Source: Thiobacillus sp. (lineage in GTDB: Bacteria > Pseudomonadota > Gammaproteobacteria > Burkholderiales > Thiobacillaceae). From it: DNA of 64,000 bases. This document shows, piece by piece, positions 45,474-53,572 of the stretch. The position numbers and the translations under genes were made by a program. Under the pieces are notes generated by a model that worked only from the letters and a program-made list of their open reading frames with translations, searched no databases and was not told where the DNA came from. Location of the stretch: assembly GCA_019459055.1 (NCBI GenBank), contig JAIBEI010000050.1, positions 147,213 through 211,212 of the forward strand, given 5' to 3'. Position 1 is the stretch's first letter. Each line of letters begins with the position of its first letter.

Positions 45474-46543
45474 ACTGCCGACCCTTGCTCGATGTCCTGC
45501 GCGATCCCGCGCACATGACCACGCTCGACCTGGGAGACTGGGACTTGCTGCTGCGTCAGGCCGGCGCGGCCGGATTGCTGTCCCGGATCGCCGTGCAAGC
45601 CGAGACGCTTGGCCTGGACGCCAGCCTGCCGGATGCAGTAAAGCCACACCTGACCGCCGCCCGTACCGTGGCCACCAAGCAACGTCAGGCTGTCCGTTGG
45701 GAAGCACGGCGCGTAGCGCAGACTCTGGCGGATATCGACGGCCCCGCTCTGCTGCTCAAGGGCGCCGCCTATGCCATCGCCGGCCTGCCCCCTGCGGCGG
45801 GCCGCTTGTTTAGCGACATCGATATTCTGGTGCCGCGCGCCCAACTGGGTCAGGTCGAAGGCGCGCTGCTGCTCGCCGGCTGGCACGCGCAGAAGCAGGA
45901 CGACTACGATCAGCGCTACTACCGGCGCTGGATGCACGAACTGCCGCCGCTGACTCACATCCGCCGCGGCACCGTGCTGGATGTGCATCACAACCTGCTG
46001 CCGGAAACCGCGCGCATCCGCACCCATGCCGGCCCAATTCTGGCCGCCGCCCAGGCTCTGGCCGATCTGCCAGGACTGAGCATCCCGGCCAACACCGATC
46101 TGGTGCTGCATTCCGCCTGCCATCTGTTCCACGAAGGGGAATGGGGCCATGGCCTGCGCGATCTGGTCGACCTCGATGCCATGCTGCGCGCCTTCGCTGC
46201 CGAACCGGAATTCTGGCCGTCCCTGCTGGCACGCGCGCAAGCCCTCAATCTGGGCCGTCCACTGTATTACGCGCTGGACTGCTGCCGTCGCTGGTTGCAT
46301 ACGCCCATTCCGGCGCACATCATTGCCACCTGTCCATCACGACCGTCCCCCTGGCAGCGCCCGCTGATGCGGCAGCTTTTCGATGCCGGACTGGCTTCGG
46401 CGCTTCCCACTTGCCAAGGCCGATTGGTTAAACTGGCCACATTCATCCTGTTTGTGCGCGGCCACTACCTGCGCATGCCTTGGCACCTGCTGCTGCCGCA
46501 CCTACTGCATCAGGCCTTGAGACGGGATCGTGAGAAAAACTGA
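45470..46543 (+). CDS. Nucleotidyltransferase family protein of the HPr-rel-A cassette
   Basis: 357 aa. The nucleotidyltransferase core has LLLKGAAYAIAGLPPAAGRL and the metal-binding SDIDILVPR (Asp 116 and 118), the pattern of the NTP_transf_5 group. A helical C-terminal part ends FVRGHYLRMPWHLLLPHLLHQAL. Relatives are often associated with exopolysaccharide or peptide-modification loci; the transferred nucleotide and acceptor are unknown. Start ATG 45470 overlaps the kinase stop. A decayed copy of the same C-terminal part is found at 47492-47683. Confidence 0.85.
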   Translation: MNCRPLLDVLRDPAHMTTLDLGDWDLLLRQAGAAGLLSRIAVQAETLGLDASLPDAVKPHLTAARTVATKQRQAVRWEARRVAQTLADIDGPALLLKGAAYAIAGLPPAAGRLFSDIDILVPRAQLGQVEGALLLAGWHAQKQDDYDQRYYRRWMHELPPLTHIRRGTVLDVHHNLLPETARIRTHAGPILAAAQALADLPGLSIPANTDLVLHSACHLFHEGEWGHGLRDLVDLDAMLRAFAAEPEFWPSLLARAQALNLGRPLYYALDCCRRWLHTPIPAHIIATCPSRPSPWQRPLMRQLFDAGLASALPTCQGRLVKLATFILFVRGHYLRMPWHLLLPHLLHQALRRDREKN

Positions 46544-46579
46544 TGGCCGAACGTCGGATTTTTTTACACTCATCCTTGC

Positions 46580-46607
46580 CATACAATCCAACGCATTGTT
46601 TTGTATG
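46580..46607. promoter_or_regulatory. Inverted repeat CATACAA-N14-TTGTATG upstream of the sigma-54 box
   Basis: A 7-bp dyad centred about 52 bp upstream of the predicted transcription start of the exported-protein gene. It could be an activator site, though sigma-54 activators usually bind further away. A nested ACAA-N9-TTGT is also present. Confidence 0.45.
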
Positions 46608-46619
46608 TTGGTTATTTTT

Positions 46620-46635
46620 CGGCACATAAATTGCT
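46620..46635 (+). promoter_or_regulatory. Sigma-54 (-24/-12) promoter for the 46.7-kb exported protein
   Basis: CGGCACATAAATTGCT has the invariant GG-N10-GC and matches the consensus TGGCACG-N4-TTGCT at all but two positions. Predicted start near 46646, leaving a leader of about 22 nt that contains AAAGG before the ATG at 46669. Spacing from box to gene is exactly what a functional promoter needs. Confidence 0.8.
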
Positions 46636-46668
46636 TAAATAATTTGCAATCATGAAAGGTAGCCGCAC

Positions 46669-47352
46669 ATGAATACACCTAGCGAAACCAACGCCCATCC
46701 GCAAGTCGACGAGCAGCGCCGCCGCCTGACCAAAGGCGGCTTGATCGCACCCGTCGTCATCGGCACCTTGCTTAGCCGCCCGGTGCTGGGCGCAGCGCCG
46801 CACAACTGCACGTTGTCCGGCCAGATGTCCGGCAATGTGTCATCGCACGAGCAAGGGGTCTGTTCTACGTTGGGGCTTCCGCCAAGTTACTACGCAGGCC
46901 TTTCGCCGGACGCATGGCCAAATGCCACGGAGGATTTCCTCGACGACCAAGGCAGGCCTTTGTTGTTCCGCTTGGCGCCAGGAAGTCAGCCGACCAAATG
47001 GTCGGACGCATTCCGTCGCAAGCTTACAAATGGAATCAACACAAATTTCGAAGACGCGACCGTGTGGGATATGTTGAAAGGCGTGCCGGTCAAAAACAAC
47101 AATGGCAACCCCATACCTAACGCTGTTCTCGAAGTGAAACCCGGGATGAATTCGACCTATGGCCTAGAACTCGGTCAGGAGGCTGTCGCCGCCTACATGA
47201 ACGCCTTTGACCAGACCAAATTTCCTGTTACAGGAGAACAGGTGATTGCAATGTTCAACGCGGTGATTGTTTCCGGAGGCACCTACGATCCACTAGGCCT
47301 GAATTTGGACGCCTCTCAGGTGCTTACCTATTTCAAGAGCCTGCACCCCTGA
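46669..47352 (+). CDS. Exported protein of unknown function, HPr-rel-A linked
   Basis: 227 aa. The N-terminus has a twin-arginine-like signal, QRRRLTKGGLIAPVVIGTLL (16-35), with a likely cleavage after VLGA. The mature part starts HNCTLSGQMSGNVSS and has cysteines at 47 and 65. The remainder is hydrophilic with an alpha/beta look and no motif I recognise. It is transcribed from its own sigma-54 promoter just after the nucleotidyltransferase gene. Candidate substrate of the kinase/PqqD/nucleotidyltransferase cassette; that is inference from position. Base composition is less GC-rich than the neighbours. Confidence 0.75.
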   Translation: MNTPSETNAHPQVDEQRRRLTKGGLIAPVVIGTLLSRPVLGAAPHNCTLSGQMSGNVSSHEQGVCSTLGLPPSYYAGLSPDAWPNATEDFLDDQGRPLLFRLAPGSQPTKWSDAFRRKLTNGINTNFEDATVWDMLKGVPVKNNNGNPIPNAVLEVKPGMNSTYGLELGQEAVAAYMNAFDQTKFPVTGEQVIAMFNAVIVSGGTYDPLGLNLDASQVLTYFKSLHP

Positions 47353-47491
47353 AAAACGGACTACGTTAGCGCCGCGGATGGCTCCACTCAGATCTTGTGC
47401 GCTTGAGCGACCGGATGGAGCGAAATTCAAAGCCTGATGGCTGGTCGATAAGAGTCGGGCGGAAAGAAGCGGTCCCAATCGCGCCACGCTC

Positions 47492-47683
47492 GCACTGAAG
47501 AACAGCATCTTCACCCGCGTGCTGGCCCCCGACCACGCAAGCTGCGCCGGCGCCTTCACCGCGATTGCGCGCCTGGCCGCCTTCGTGCGTGCCCACTGGC
47601 TGCGCATTCCCGCGCACCTGGTTCCGCATCTTTTTCACAAAGCCTTCGTCAGCCCCTATCCGCGCACCCCAAAAGCGGCTTGA
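47492..47683 (+). pseudogene. Remnant of a second nucleotidyltransferase (C-terminal end only)
   Basis: The last 63 codons of a frame ending at TGA 47681-47683 encode FTAIARLAAFVRAHWLRIPA and then HLVPHLFHKAF. This aligns with the C-terminus of the intact nucleotidyltransferase (FVRGHYLRMPWHLLLPHLLHQAL). No start or catalytic core remains upstream; the frame is closed by TGA about 60 bases further up. It indicates that a second, diverged copy existed after the exported-protein gene. The rest of the 395-bp interval 47353-47747 holds only this and the grxD promoter. Confidence 0.72.
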
Positions 47684-47707
47684 CGCCGGCCGCAGCGCGC
47701 GTATAAT
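47680..47707 (+). promoter_or_regulatory. Sigma-70 promoter of grxD
   Basis: TTGACG (47680-47685), a 16-bp spacer, then TATAAT (47702-47707). Near-consensus housekeeping promoter, placed about 40 bp before the grxD ATG; the -35 box overlaps the stop codon of the nucleotidyltransferase remnant. Confidence 0.8.
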
Positions 47708-47747
47708 TCCCGAGCATTCAAGTCAAGTATTATTCAGGAGCCCCGAG

Positions 47748-48068
47748 ATGACCGCGCTAGACCGCATTCGTGACCAAGTCACCACCAACACCGTCGTGCT
47801 GTACATGAAGGGCACGCCCCAGTTTCCGCAGTGCGGCTTTTCGTCGCGCGCGGCGCAAGTGCTGCAGGCCTGCGGCCTGAAGGATTTTCTGGCGGTCAAT
47901 GTGCTGGCCGACCCGGAAATTTTTGAAAACCTGAAGTACTACGCCAACTGGCCGACTTTCCCCCAGCTTTACGTCAAGGGCGAGTTGGTCGGCGGCTGCG
48001 ACATCATGATCGAGATGTACCAGAAGGGCGAAATCCAGAAACTTCTGGAAGAAGCGCAGGCCGCCTGA
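47748..48068 (+). CDS. grxD: Monothiol glutaredoxin Grx4 (GrxD)
   Basis: 106 aa, CGFS-type. CGFS is at 29-32 in KGTPQFPQCGFSSRA, with WPTFPQLYVKGELVGGCDI following. These proteins bind a glutathione-ligated 2Fe-2S cluster and deliver it with BolA or IscA partners. ATG 47748 is preceded by CAGGAG; the open frame upstream is part of the decayed nucleotidyltransferase and not of grxD. It has its own sigma-70 promoter and a rho-independent terminator. Confidence 0.96.
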   Translation: MTALDRIRDQVTTNTVVLYMKGTPQFPQCGFSSRAAQVLQACGLKDFLAVNVLADPEIFENLKYYANWPTFPQLYVKGELVGGCDIMIEMYQKGEIQKLLEEAQAA

Positions 48069-48085
48069 CGCCGCGCCCGGAATGC

Positions 48086-48114
48086 AAAAAAGCCGACTGC
48101 GTGTCGGCTTTTTT
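48086..48114 (+). terminator. Rho-independent terminator of grxD
   Basis: AAAAAAGCCGAC-TGCGT-GTCGGCTTTTTT: a 7-bp GC stem flanked by A and T tracts, 18 bp after the stop. The symmetric A/T flanks allow function for the convergent ntrC too. Confidence 0.9.
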
Positions 48115-48143
48115 GTTGCCCCGTCATCCGCGTTCCCGGGCAA

Positions 48144-49562
48144 TCATCGGACTTCATCCGCCTCGGGCACGGCATCCATTCCCAGTTCGTGAATCTTGCG
48201 CGTCAGGGTGTTGCGGCCCCAGCCGAGCAGGTGCGCAGCCTCAATCCGCCGCCCGCCGGTATGGCGCAGCGCCACCTCGATCAGCGTTTTTTCATAGGCC
48301 TGGGTGAGATCGTCGAGAATCGCCGCCTCGCCCCGCGCCAGCCGTGCGCTCGCCTCGGCCGCCAGGCTTTGCAGCCAGTCGCCCGCTTGCGGCACGATGT
48401 TGCCCTGCATCAGGTCGGCGGGCAGATCGCTTGTCTCGACCACCTGACCGGGCGCCATCACGGTCAGGTAATGGCAGACGTTTTCGAGCTGGCGCACGTT
48501 GCCCCTCCACGGCAGGTTGACCAGCGTCCTGAGCGCGGCCTCCGACACCCCCTTGGCCTCCATTCCCAGCTCGCGCGCACTTTTTTGCATGAAATGCCGC
48601 ACCAGCAGGGGGATGTCCTCGCGCCGCTCGCGCAGCGCCGGCAGCCGCAGGCGGATGACGTTGAGGCGGTGAAACAGGTCCTCGCGAAACATCCCTTCGC
48701 GCACCCGCACCTCCAGGTCCTGGTGGGTGGCGGCGATCACCCGCACGTTGACCTTGATCGGCGTGTGCCCGCCGACGCGATAGAACTGGCCATCCGACAA
48801 CACCCGCAGCAAGCGGGTCTGCAGTTCGGCCGGCATGTCGCCGATCTCGTCCAGGAACAGGGTGCCGCCATCGGCCTGCTCGAAGCGGCCGCGCCGCTGC
48901 GCCGCCGCGCCGGTGAAGGCGCCGCGCTCGTGGCCGAACAATTCGGATTCCAGCAAGTCCCGGGGAATGGCTGCGGTGTTCAACGCAATGAACGGCCCGC
49001 TGGCGCGCGGACTGTGGCGGTGCAGGGCACGCGCGACCAGCTCCTTGCCGCTGCCCGATTCTCCGGTGATCAGCACCGTCGCGTGCGACTGGGCGAGGCG
49101 TCCGATGGCGCGGAACACTTCCTGCATCGCCGGCGCCTGGCCGAGCATTTCGGTCATCGGCGCCTCGCTCGGCGCCGGCGTGTCGCGGCTGGCATTTTCG
49201 GCGAGCGCGCGCCGCACCAGCTCCAGCGCCTGATCGACGTCGAACGGCTTCGGCAGATATTCGAACGCGCCGCCCTGAAACGCCGCCACCGCGCTGTCGA
49301 GGTCGGAATACGCGGTCATGATGATGACCGGCACCTTGGGCAGGCGCTCCTTCAGCGCCTGCAGCAACTCCAGGCCGGACACGCCCGGCATGCGGATGTC
49401 GGACAGCACCGCGGCAGGTGTGCTGCGTTCCAGTTCACGCAGCGCATCGCTGGCCGAACTGAAGGTCATGCACGGAATATCCTCGCGCAACAGGGCTTTT
49501 TCCAGCACCCAGCGGATGGAGCGGTCATCGTCGATGATCCAGACGCAGCTTGGTTTCGTCAT
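48144..49562 (-). CDS. ntrC: Nitrogen regulator NtrC (NR-I)
   Basis: 472 aa. Receiver domain with [18 protein letters not shown] and phospho-Asp in [13 protein letters not shown]. The sigma-54 AAA+ domain has Walker [15 protein letters not shown], the GAFTGA loop in [12 protein letters not shown] and [11 protein letters not shown]-terminal Fis-type helix-turn-helix is [20 protein letters not shown]. It activates sigma-54 promoters under nitrogen limitation. It is 5 bp after ntrB. A matching NtrC/sigma-54 control region is seen in front of glnA, and a sigma-54 promoter at 46.6 kb, though the latter may use another activator. Confidence 0.96.
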   Translation of the reverse strand: MTKPSCVWIIDDDRSIRWVLEKALLREDIPCMTFSSASDALRELERSTPAAVLSDIRMPGVSGLELLQALKERLPKVPVIIMTAYSDLDSAVAAFQGGAFEYLPKPFDVDQALELVRRALAENASRDTPAPSEAPMTEMLGQAPAMQEVFRAIGRLAQSHATVLITGESGSGKELVARALHRHSPRASGPFIALNTAAIPRDLLESELFGHERGAFTGAAAQRRGRFEQADGGTLFLDEIGDMPAELQTRLLRVLSDGQFYRVGGHTPIKVNVRVIAATHQDLEVRVREGMFREDLFHRLNVIRLRLPALRERREDIPLLVRHFMQKSARELGMEAKGVSEAALRTLVNLPWRGNVRQLENVCHYLTVMAPGQVVETSDLPADLMQGNIVPQAGDWLQSLAAEASARLARGEAAILDDLTQAYEKTLIEVALRHTGGRRIEAAHLLGWGRNTLTRKIHELGMDAVPEADEVR

Positions 49563-49567
49563 GGCGT

Positions 49568-50641
49568 TCAGGTGGGAAGCGGAAGAAAAATCGAAAATAC
49601 AGTATGGCCGGGGCGGCTTTCGCAGTCGATGGTGCCGTGGTTCTGGGCAACCAGCGTCTGCGCGACGGCAAGCCCGAGCCCGCTGCCGCCCTCGCGCCCG
49701 GATACCAGCGGATAAAAAATCTGCTCGCGGATCTCTTCGGGGATGCCGGGGCCATTGTCGATGATCTCGACCCGCAGGCCCAGCCGGTAGCGGCGGCTCT
49801 CCAGCGTGATCTGCCGCGCCACCCGGGTCCTGAAGATGATTTCGCCCTGGCCATGCCCATGCCCGTTACCTTGCATTGCCTGCACGGCATTGCGCGCGAT
49901 GTTGAGCGTGGCCTGGATCAGCTGTTCGGCGTCGGCGCGGATTTCCGGCAGGCTGACGTCGTAGTCGCGGCGCAGCAGCACGCTCGGCGTTTCGGCCAGG
50001 ATCAGGCTGCGCACGCGCTCCAGCACTTCGTGAATGTTGACCGCACCAAAACGGGGCATGCGGTGTGGCGTCAGCAGACGCTCCATCAGCGACTGCAGGC
50101 GGTCCGATTCCTTGATGATGACCTGGGTGTATTCGCGCAGGCTCTCGCGCGGCAGTTCGTACTCCAGCAATTGCGCCGCGCCGCGAATGCCGCCGAGCGG
50201 ATTCTTGATTTCGTGCGCCAGGTTGCGCAGCAGGTCGCGGTTGGCCTCCTGCTGCAGGCGCGCCTGCTCCAGCCGGGCGATGCGCAGGTGGGGATCGACT
50301 GCCCGCATCTCGATCAAGATCGCATGCAGCGGCGTATCCAGCGGCGAAATGCTGCACCCCAGGCGAATCGGCGGATGGCTGCTCACGGCCACCTCGAGTT
50401 CGTATTCGATGACGGTTTCCTGCTCGCTGCGCGCGGTCCGGATTGCCGCGCGCAGCTCGGGACTGCGTTCAAACACATGATCGGCGGCGTCTCCAACCAG
50501 CAGCGCGCCCGATACACCGAGCAGCGTTTCGGCCGCCGGATTGACGTACAGGATGCGGTCGTCCGCATCCAGCACCAAGGCGCCGGTGGACAGGCAATCA
50601 AGTCCGGAAAATTCGCTTGGGGAAGGCGGCATCATGCTCAT
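49568..50641 (-). CDS. ntrB: Nitrogen sensor kinase NtrB (NR-II)
   Basis: 357 aa, soluble, with an N-terminal PAS domain (LDADDRILYVNPAAETLLG), an H-box LAHEIKNPLGGIRGAAQLL and a catalytic domain with NIARNAVQAM, IIDNGPGIP and GGSGLGLAVAQTLV. NtrB phosphorylates or dephosphorylates NtrC under PII control. Upstream are the DUF4124 gene (46 bp gap) and glnA. The start at 50641 has another Met two codons later. Confidence 0.95.
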   Translation of the reverse strand: MSMMPPSPSEFSGLDCLSTGALVLDADDRILYVNPAAETLLGVSGALLVGDAADHVFERSPELRAAIRTARSEQETVIEYELEVAVSSHPPIRLGCSISPLDTPLHAILIEMRAVDPHLRIARLEQARLQQEANRDLLRNLAHEIKNPLGGIRGAAQLLEYELPRESLREYTQVIIKESDRLQSLMERLLTPHRMPRFGAVNIHEVLERVRSLILAETPSVLLRRDYDVSLPEIRADAEQLIQATLNIARNAVQAMQGNGHGHGQGEIIFRTRVARQITLESRRYRLGLRVEIIDNGPGIPEEIREQIFYPLVSGREGGSGLGLAVAQTLVAQNHGTIDCESRPGHTVFSIFLPLPT

Positions 50642-50687
50642 TCACTCACTGAAGCACTGATTGTGCCAGAGCAAGGGAGCCGGGCGT

Positions 50688-51158
50688 TTACTTCAGACTG
50701 GCCAGTTCGCGCTGGATCGAGGTGACGTTCTGCTCGTGCTGCTGCACGGTGGCGTGCAATTTTTTCACGCGATTGAGATACGTTGCGTCGGTCGCGCGCT
50801 CGCCGGGCTGCAGACGCTCGCCCAGCGCCAACTGGCGGCGCGCCTCGTCGGCATTGCGGCGCTCGTCGGCAATTTCGTCCTGCAGCACCTGGCGGCGGAT
50901 ATCGTCGCGGCGTTTCTGCGTGCCGGTATCAATGCGCGGAAAATCCGCCGGGCTGGGATTGTAGGATGCCCGCCGGGGTGTTTTCTCCCGGTTCGGAAGC
51001 GGCGCTGGGGCGCCTGGAAGTTCGATGCGCTTGGCGCCCTTCCTGTAGACATCGGTAAACGTCACCCGCCCGCTTTCGTCGACGTACTTGTAGATTTCCG
51101 CCTGCGCGGGCGCAGCCAGGATCAGACACAGCAGGAAGGAAAAGCGGGCGATTGGCAT
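50688..51158 (-). CDS. DUF4124 domain-containing exported protein
   Basis: 156 aa with a signal peptide (about 1-20, cleaved after AQA). The mature start EIYKYVDESGRVTFTDVYRKGAK is the DUF4124 motif. The C-terminal half is a charged coiled-coil-like region (about 80-155). The family is periplasmic and of unknown function. ATG 51158 is chosen because the signal peptide follows directly; the open frame continues upstream without conservation. It lies downstream of the glnA terminator, so it probably has its own promoter and may lead into ntrBC. Confidence 0.85.
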   Translation of the reverse strand: MPIARFSFLLCLILAAPAQAEIYKYVDESGRVTFTDVYRKGAKRIELPGAPAPLPNREKTPRRASYNPSPADFPRIDTGTQKRRDDIRRQVLQDEIADERRNADEARRQLALGERLQPGERATDATYLNRVKKLHATVQQHEQNVTSIQRELASLK

Positions 51159-51228
51159 GGGATCAAGTGTAACGTCCCATTTGTTAACGGCCATACGCCG
51201 GCAATCTTGACCGCCGAAGGCCGGCAAT

Positions 51229-51252
51229 AAAAAAGGGCGGCCGAAGCCGCCC
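51229..51252 (-). terminator. Rho-independent terminator of glnA
   Basis: On the minus strand GGGCGGC-TTCG-GCCGCCC is followed by TTTTTTATT: a 7-bp GC stem, UUCG tetraloop and U tract, 22 bp after the glnA stop. It separates glnA from DUF4124-ntrBC. Confidence 0.94.
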
Positions 51253-51273
51253 CGCTTGTTGCGCACGCCGCGA

Positions 51274-52683
51274 TTACAGCGAGTAATACATCGCGAACTC
51301 GGCCGGGTGCGTGGTCATGCGGAACTTGGTGACATCCTCCATCTTCAGTTCGATGTAGGCGTCGATCATGTCATTGGTGAACACGCCGCCGCGGGTCAGG
51401 AACTCGCGATCCTTGTCGAGCTCGTCCAGCGCCATGTCCAGGCTGTGGCAGACCTTCGGGACCAGCGCCTCTTCTTCCGGCGGCAGATCGTACAGGTTCT
51501 TGTCCGACGGGTCGCCGGGGTGAATCTTGTTCTGGATGCCGTCCAGGCCCGCCATCATCAGCGCGGCAAAGCACAGATAGGGGTTGGCCATGGGATCGGG
51601 GAAGCGGGTCTCGATGCGGCGGGCCTTTTCGCTGGCTGCGATCGGAATGCGGATCGACGCCGAGCGGTTACGTGCCGAGTACGCCAGCATCACGGGGGCC
51701 TCGAAGCCGGGCACCAGACGCTTGTACGAGTTGGTCGACGGGTTGGTGATCGCGTTCAGCGCCTTGGCGTGCTTGATGACGCCGCCAATGAAGTACAGGC
51801 TCAGCTCGGACAGGCCGGCATACCCGTTGCCGGCGAACAGGTTCTTGCCGTCCTTCCACAAGGACATGTGCACGTGCATGCCGGAGCCGTTGTCGCCGAC
51901 GATGGGCTTGGGCATGAAGGTCGCGGTCTTGCCGTAGGCGTGGGCGACGTTGTGCACGATGTACTTCAGGATCTGCGTCCAGTCGGCGCGCTTGGTCAGC
52001 GTGCTGAACTGGGTGCCGATTTCGCACTGGCCTGCGGTGGCGACTTCATGATGGAACACTTCCACCGGCACGCCGGCTTCTTCCAGCGCCAGCACCATGG
52101 CTGCGCGGATGTCCTGCAGGCTGTCGACCGGCGGCACCGGAAAGTAACCGCCCTTGACGCCGGGACGGTGGCCGATGTTGCCGGCCTCGAATTTTTCAGC
52201 CGACGACCAGGCCGCTTCCTCGGAATTGATTTTCACGCCGCAGCCCGACATGTCTTCGTGCCAGGTGATCGAATCGAAGATGAAGAATTCGGGTTCGGGG
52301 CCGAAGTAGGCGGTGTCGGCAATGCCGGTGGACTTCAAATACGCTTCGGCGCGGCGGGCCACCGAGCGCGGGTCGCGCTCGTAGCCCTTGCCGTCGGACG
52401 GCTCGATCACGTCACAGGTCAGGATGATCGTGGGCTCGTCGAAGAAGGGGTCCATGTAGGCCGTATCGGGATCGGCTTTCAGCAGCATGTCGGAAGCCTG
52501 GATGCCTTTCCAGCCGGCAATCGAGGAGCCGTCGAAGGGATGGCCATCCTCGAACCACTCCTCGGTCACAAGACGTGCAGGAATCGACACGTGCTGCTCC
52601 TTGCCGCGGGTGTCGGTAAAGCGCAGGTCAGCGAATTTTACTTCGTTGTCCTGAATCATCTTGATCACGTGTAACGCATCCAT
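51274..52683 (-). CDS. glnA: Glutamine synthetase, type I
   Basis: 469 aa, the exact size of GS-I-beta. It joins ammonia to glutamate with ATP. Motifs include the beta-Grasp region with [12 protein letters not shown], the ATP/Glu site with [20 protein letters not shown] and the adenylylation loop NLYDLPPEE with its Tyr near 398. ATG 52683 is preceded by GAGGAG; the longer open frame upstream would run through the promoter and is rejected. Control: sigma-54 promoter and NtrC sites upstream. Confidence 0.97.
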   Translation of the reverse strand: MDALHVIKMIQDNEVKFADLRFTDTRGKEQHVSIPARLVTEEWFEDGHPFDGSSIAGWKGIQASDMLLKADPDTAYMDPFFDEPTIILTCDVIEPSDGKGYERDPRSVARRAEAYLKSTGIADTAYFGPEPEFFIFDSITWHEDMSGCGVKINSEEAAWSSAEKFEAGNIGHRPGVKGGYFPVPPVDSLQDIRAAMVLALEEAGVPVEVFHHEVATAGQCEIGTQFSTLTKRADWTQILKYIVHNVAHAYGKTATFMPKPIVGDNGSGMHVHMSLWKDGKNLFAGNGYAGLSELSLYFIGGVIKHAKALNAITNPSTNSYKRLVPGFEAPVMLAYSARNRSASIRIPIAASEKARRIETRFPDPMANPYLCFAALMMAGLDGIQNKIHPGDPSDKNLYDLPPEEEALVPKVCHSLDMALDELDKDREFLTRGGVFTNDMIDAYIELKMEDVTKFRMTTHPAEFAMYYSL

Positions 52684-52760
52684 GCTGAATCTCCTCGCTG
52701 AAGTAAATAACGGCACCACGATGGAGCGCCGCAATGATGTATTAAAACTTTTTGGAACAT

Positions 52761-52776
52761 AGCAGCAACCGTGCCA
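52761..52776 (-). promoter_or_regulatory. Sigma-54 promoter of glnA
   Basis: On the minus strand TGGCACGGTTGCTGCT, with GG-N10-GC and one mismatch to TGGCACG-N4-TTGCT. The predicted start is near 52750, about 65 bp before the ATG. Confidence 0.85.
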
Positions 52777-52849
52777 TGTATGAAATCGAACGTAGGGCAT
52801 TGTGCCACAAGGCCCTTACCACGGGATAGTACGGCCCCGCTTTTGTCTA

Positions 52850-52866
52850 CGCACCATTACCATGCA
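52850..52866. promoter_or_regulatory. Candidate NtrC site II upstream of glnA
   Basis: CGCACC-ATTAC-CATGCA, one good half-site and one weaker half-site of the TGCACC-N5-GGTGCA consensus. It is about 108 bp upstream of the predicted transcription start. Confidence 0.6.
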
Positions 52867-52880
52867 CCAACGAAATTTAG

Positions 52881-52897
52881 CGCACCGTTTTGGTGCA
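52881..52897. promoter_or_regulatory. Candidate NtrC site I upstream of glnA
   Basis: CGCACC-GTTTT-GGTGCA differs from the TGCACC-N5-GGTGCA consensus by one base. It is about 139 bp upstream of the predicted glnA start, with about three helical turns to site II, the arrangement of glnAp2 enhancers. The rest of 52684-53071 shows no gene. Confidence 0.8.
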
Positions 52898-53071
52898 AAT
52901 TGAACCGGTCGCAGGGAATTTCAAATTTTCATATACTGGATTAACCCAGATTGTTGGGGCGCGTAGGGGCATTCCGTGCACCGTTTGACGCCCGAAGGTG
53001 CACAGAGTGCACCCTACGCAAAGCATCTCGCCCGAATGAACAATCTTGGTTTAACAATAAAGGAGCCCAAC

Positions 53072-53527
53072 ATGGGACGCATCACCGAGCTGCTTGACAC
53101 CGCCCACAGCCGCAGCCGGGCTCATTCCTGGTCTTTTGCGGGCGCCATGCTTCCGCACGAAGCGCACGAATTGAGGCAACTCGCACCCGGGACGCGCCTG
53201 ATCGACGTGCGCTCGCGCGCGGAACTCGAACTGAGCGGCGTCATTCCAGATGCACTGCATGTTGAATGGCAATCCTGGCCGGGCTGGGTGCTCAATCCCC
53301 ATTTCATGGCACAGCTCACCCAGGCCACCGATCCGGAAGCGCTGCTGATCTTCATCTGCCGCAATGGCGCGCGTTCGCATGGTGCGGCAGCCGCCTGCAC
53401 CGAGACCGGTCGTGGCAATTGCTACAACGTGCTGGAAGGCTTCGAGGGCGACCTCAACAAGGCCACCGGCCACCGCAACGAGCTCAACGGCTGGAAATAC
53501 CGCGGCCTGCCCTGGGCCCAAAGCTGA
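53072..53527 (+). CDS. Rhodanese-like domain protein
   Basis: 151 aa, single rhodanese domain with RLIDVRSRAELELSG and the active-site loop CRNGARSHGAAAAC (catalytic Cys near 97). Such proteins transfer sulfane sulfur or sense it. The C-terminus NGWKYRGLPWAQS is typical of small betaproteobacterial rhodanese-like proteins. ATG 53072 has AAAGGAG upstream; an open frame from 52976 is not conserved. It is divergent from glnA and lies 45 bp before aroE. Confidence 0.9.
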   Translation: MGRITELLDTAHSRSRAHSWSFAGAMLPHEAHELRQLAPGTRLIDVRSRAELELSGVIPDALHVEWQSWPGWVLNPHFMAQLTQATDPEALLIFICRNGARSHGAAAACTETGRGNCYNVLEGFEGDLNKATGHRNELNGWKYRGLPWAQS

Positions 53528-53572
53528 ACGGAAAACCCGGCGCGGCCGCTTAGCCGCTAAAATACGGCCGCC

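Noticed and set aside
47353..47491. A gene between the exported protein and the nucleotidyltransferase remnant
   Set aside because: All frames are closed by stops within short distances and no ribosome site or conserved word is visible.
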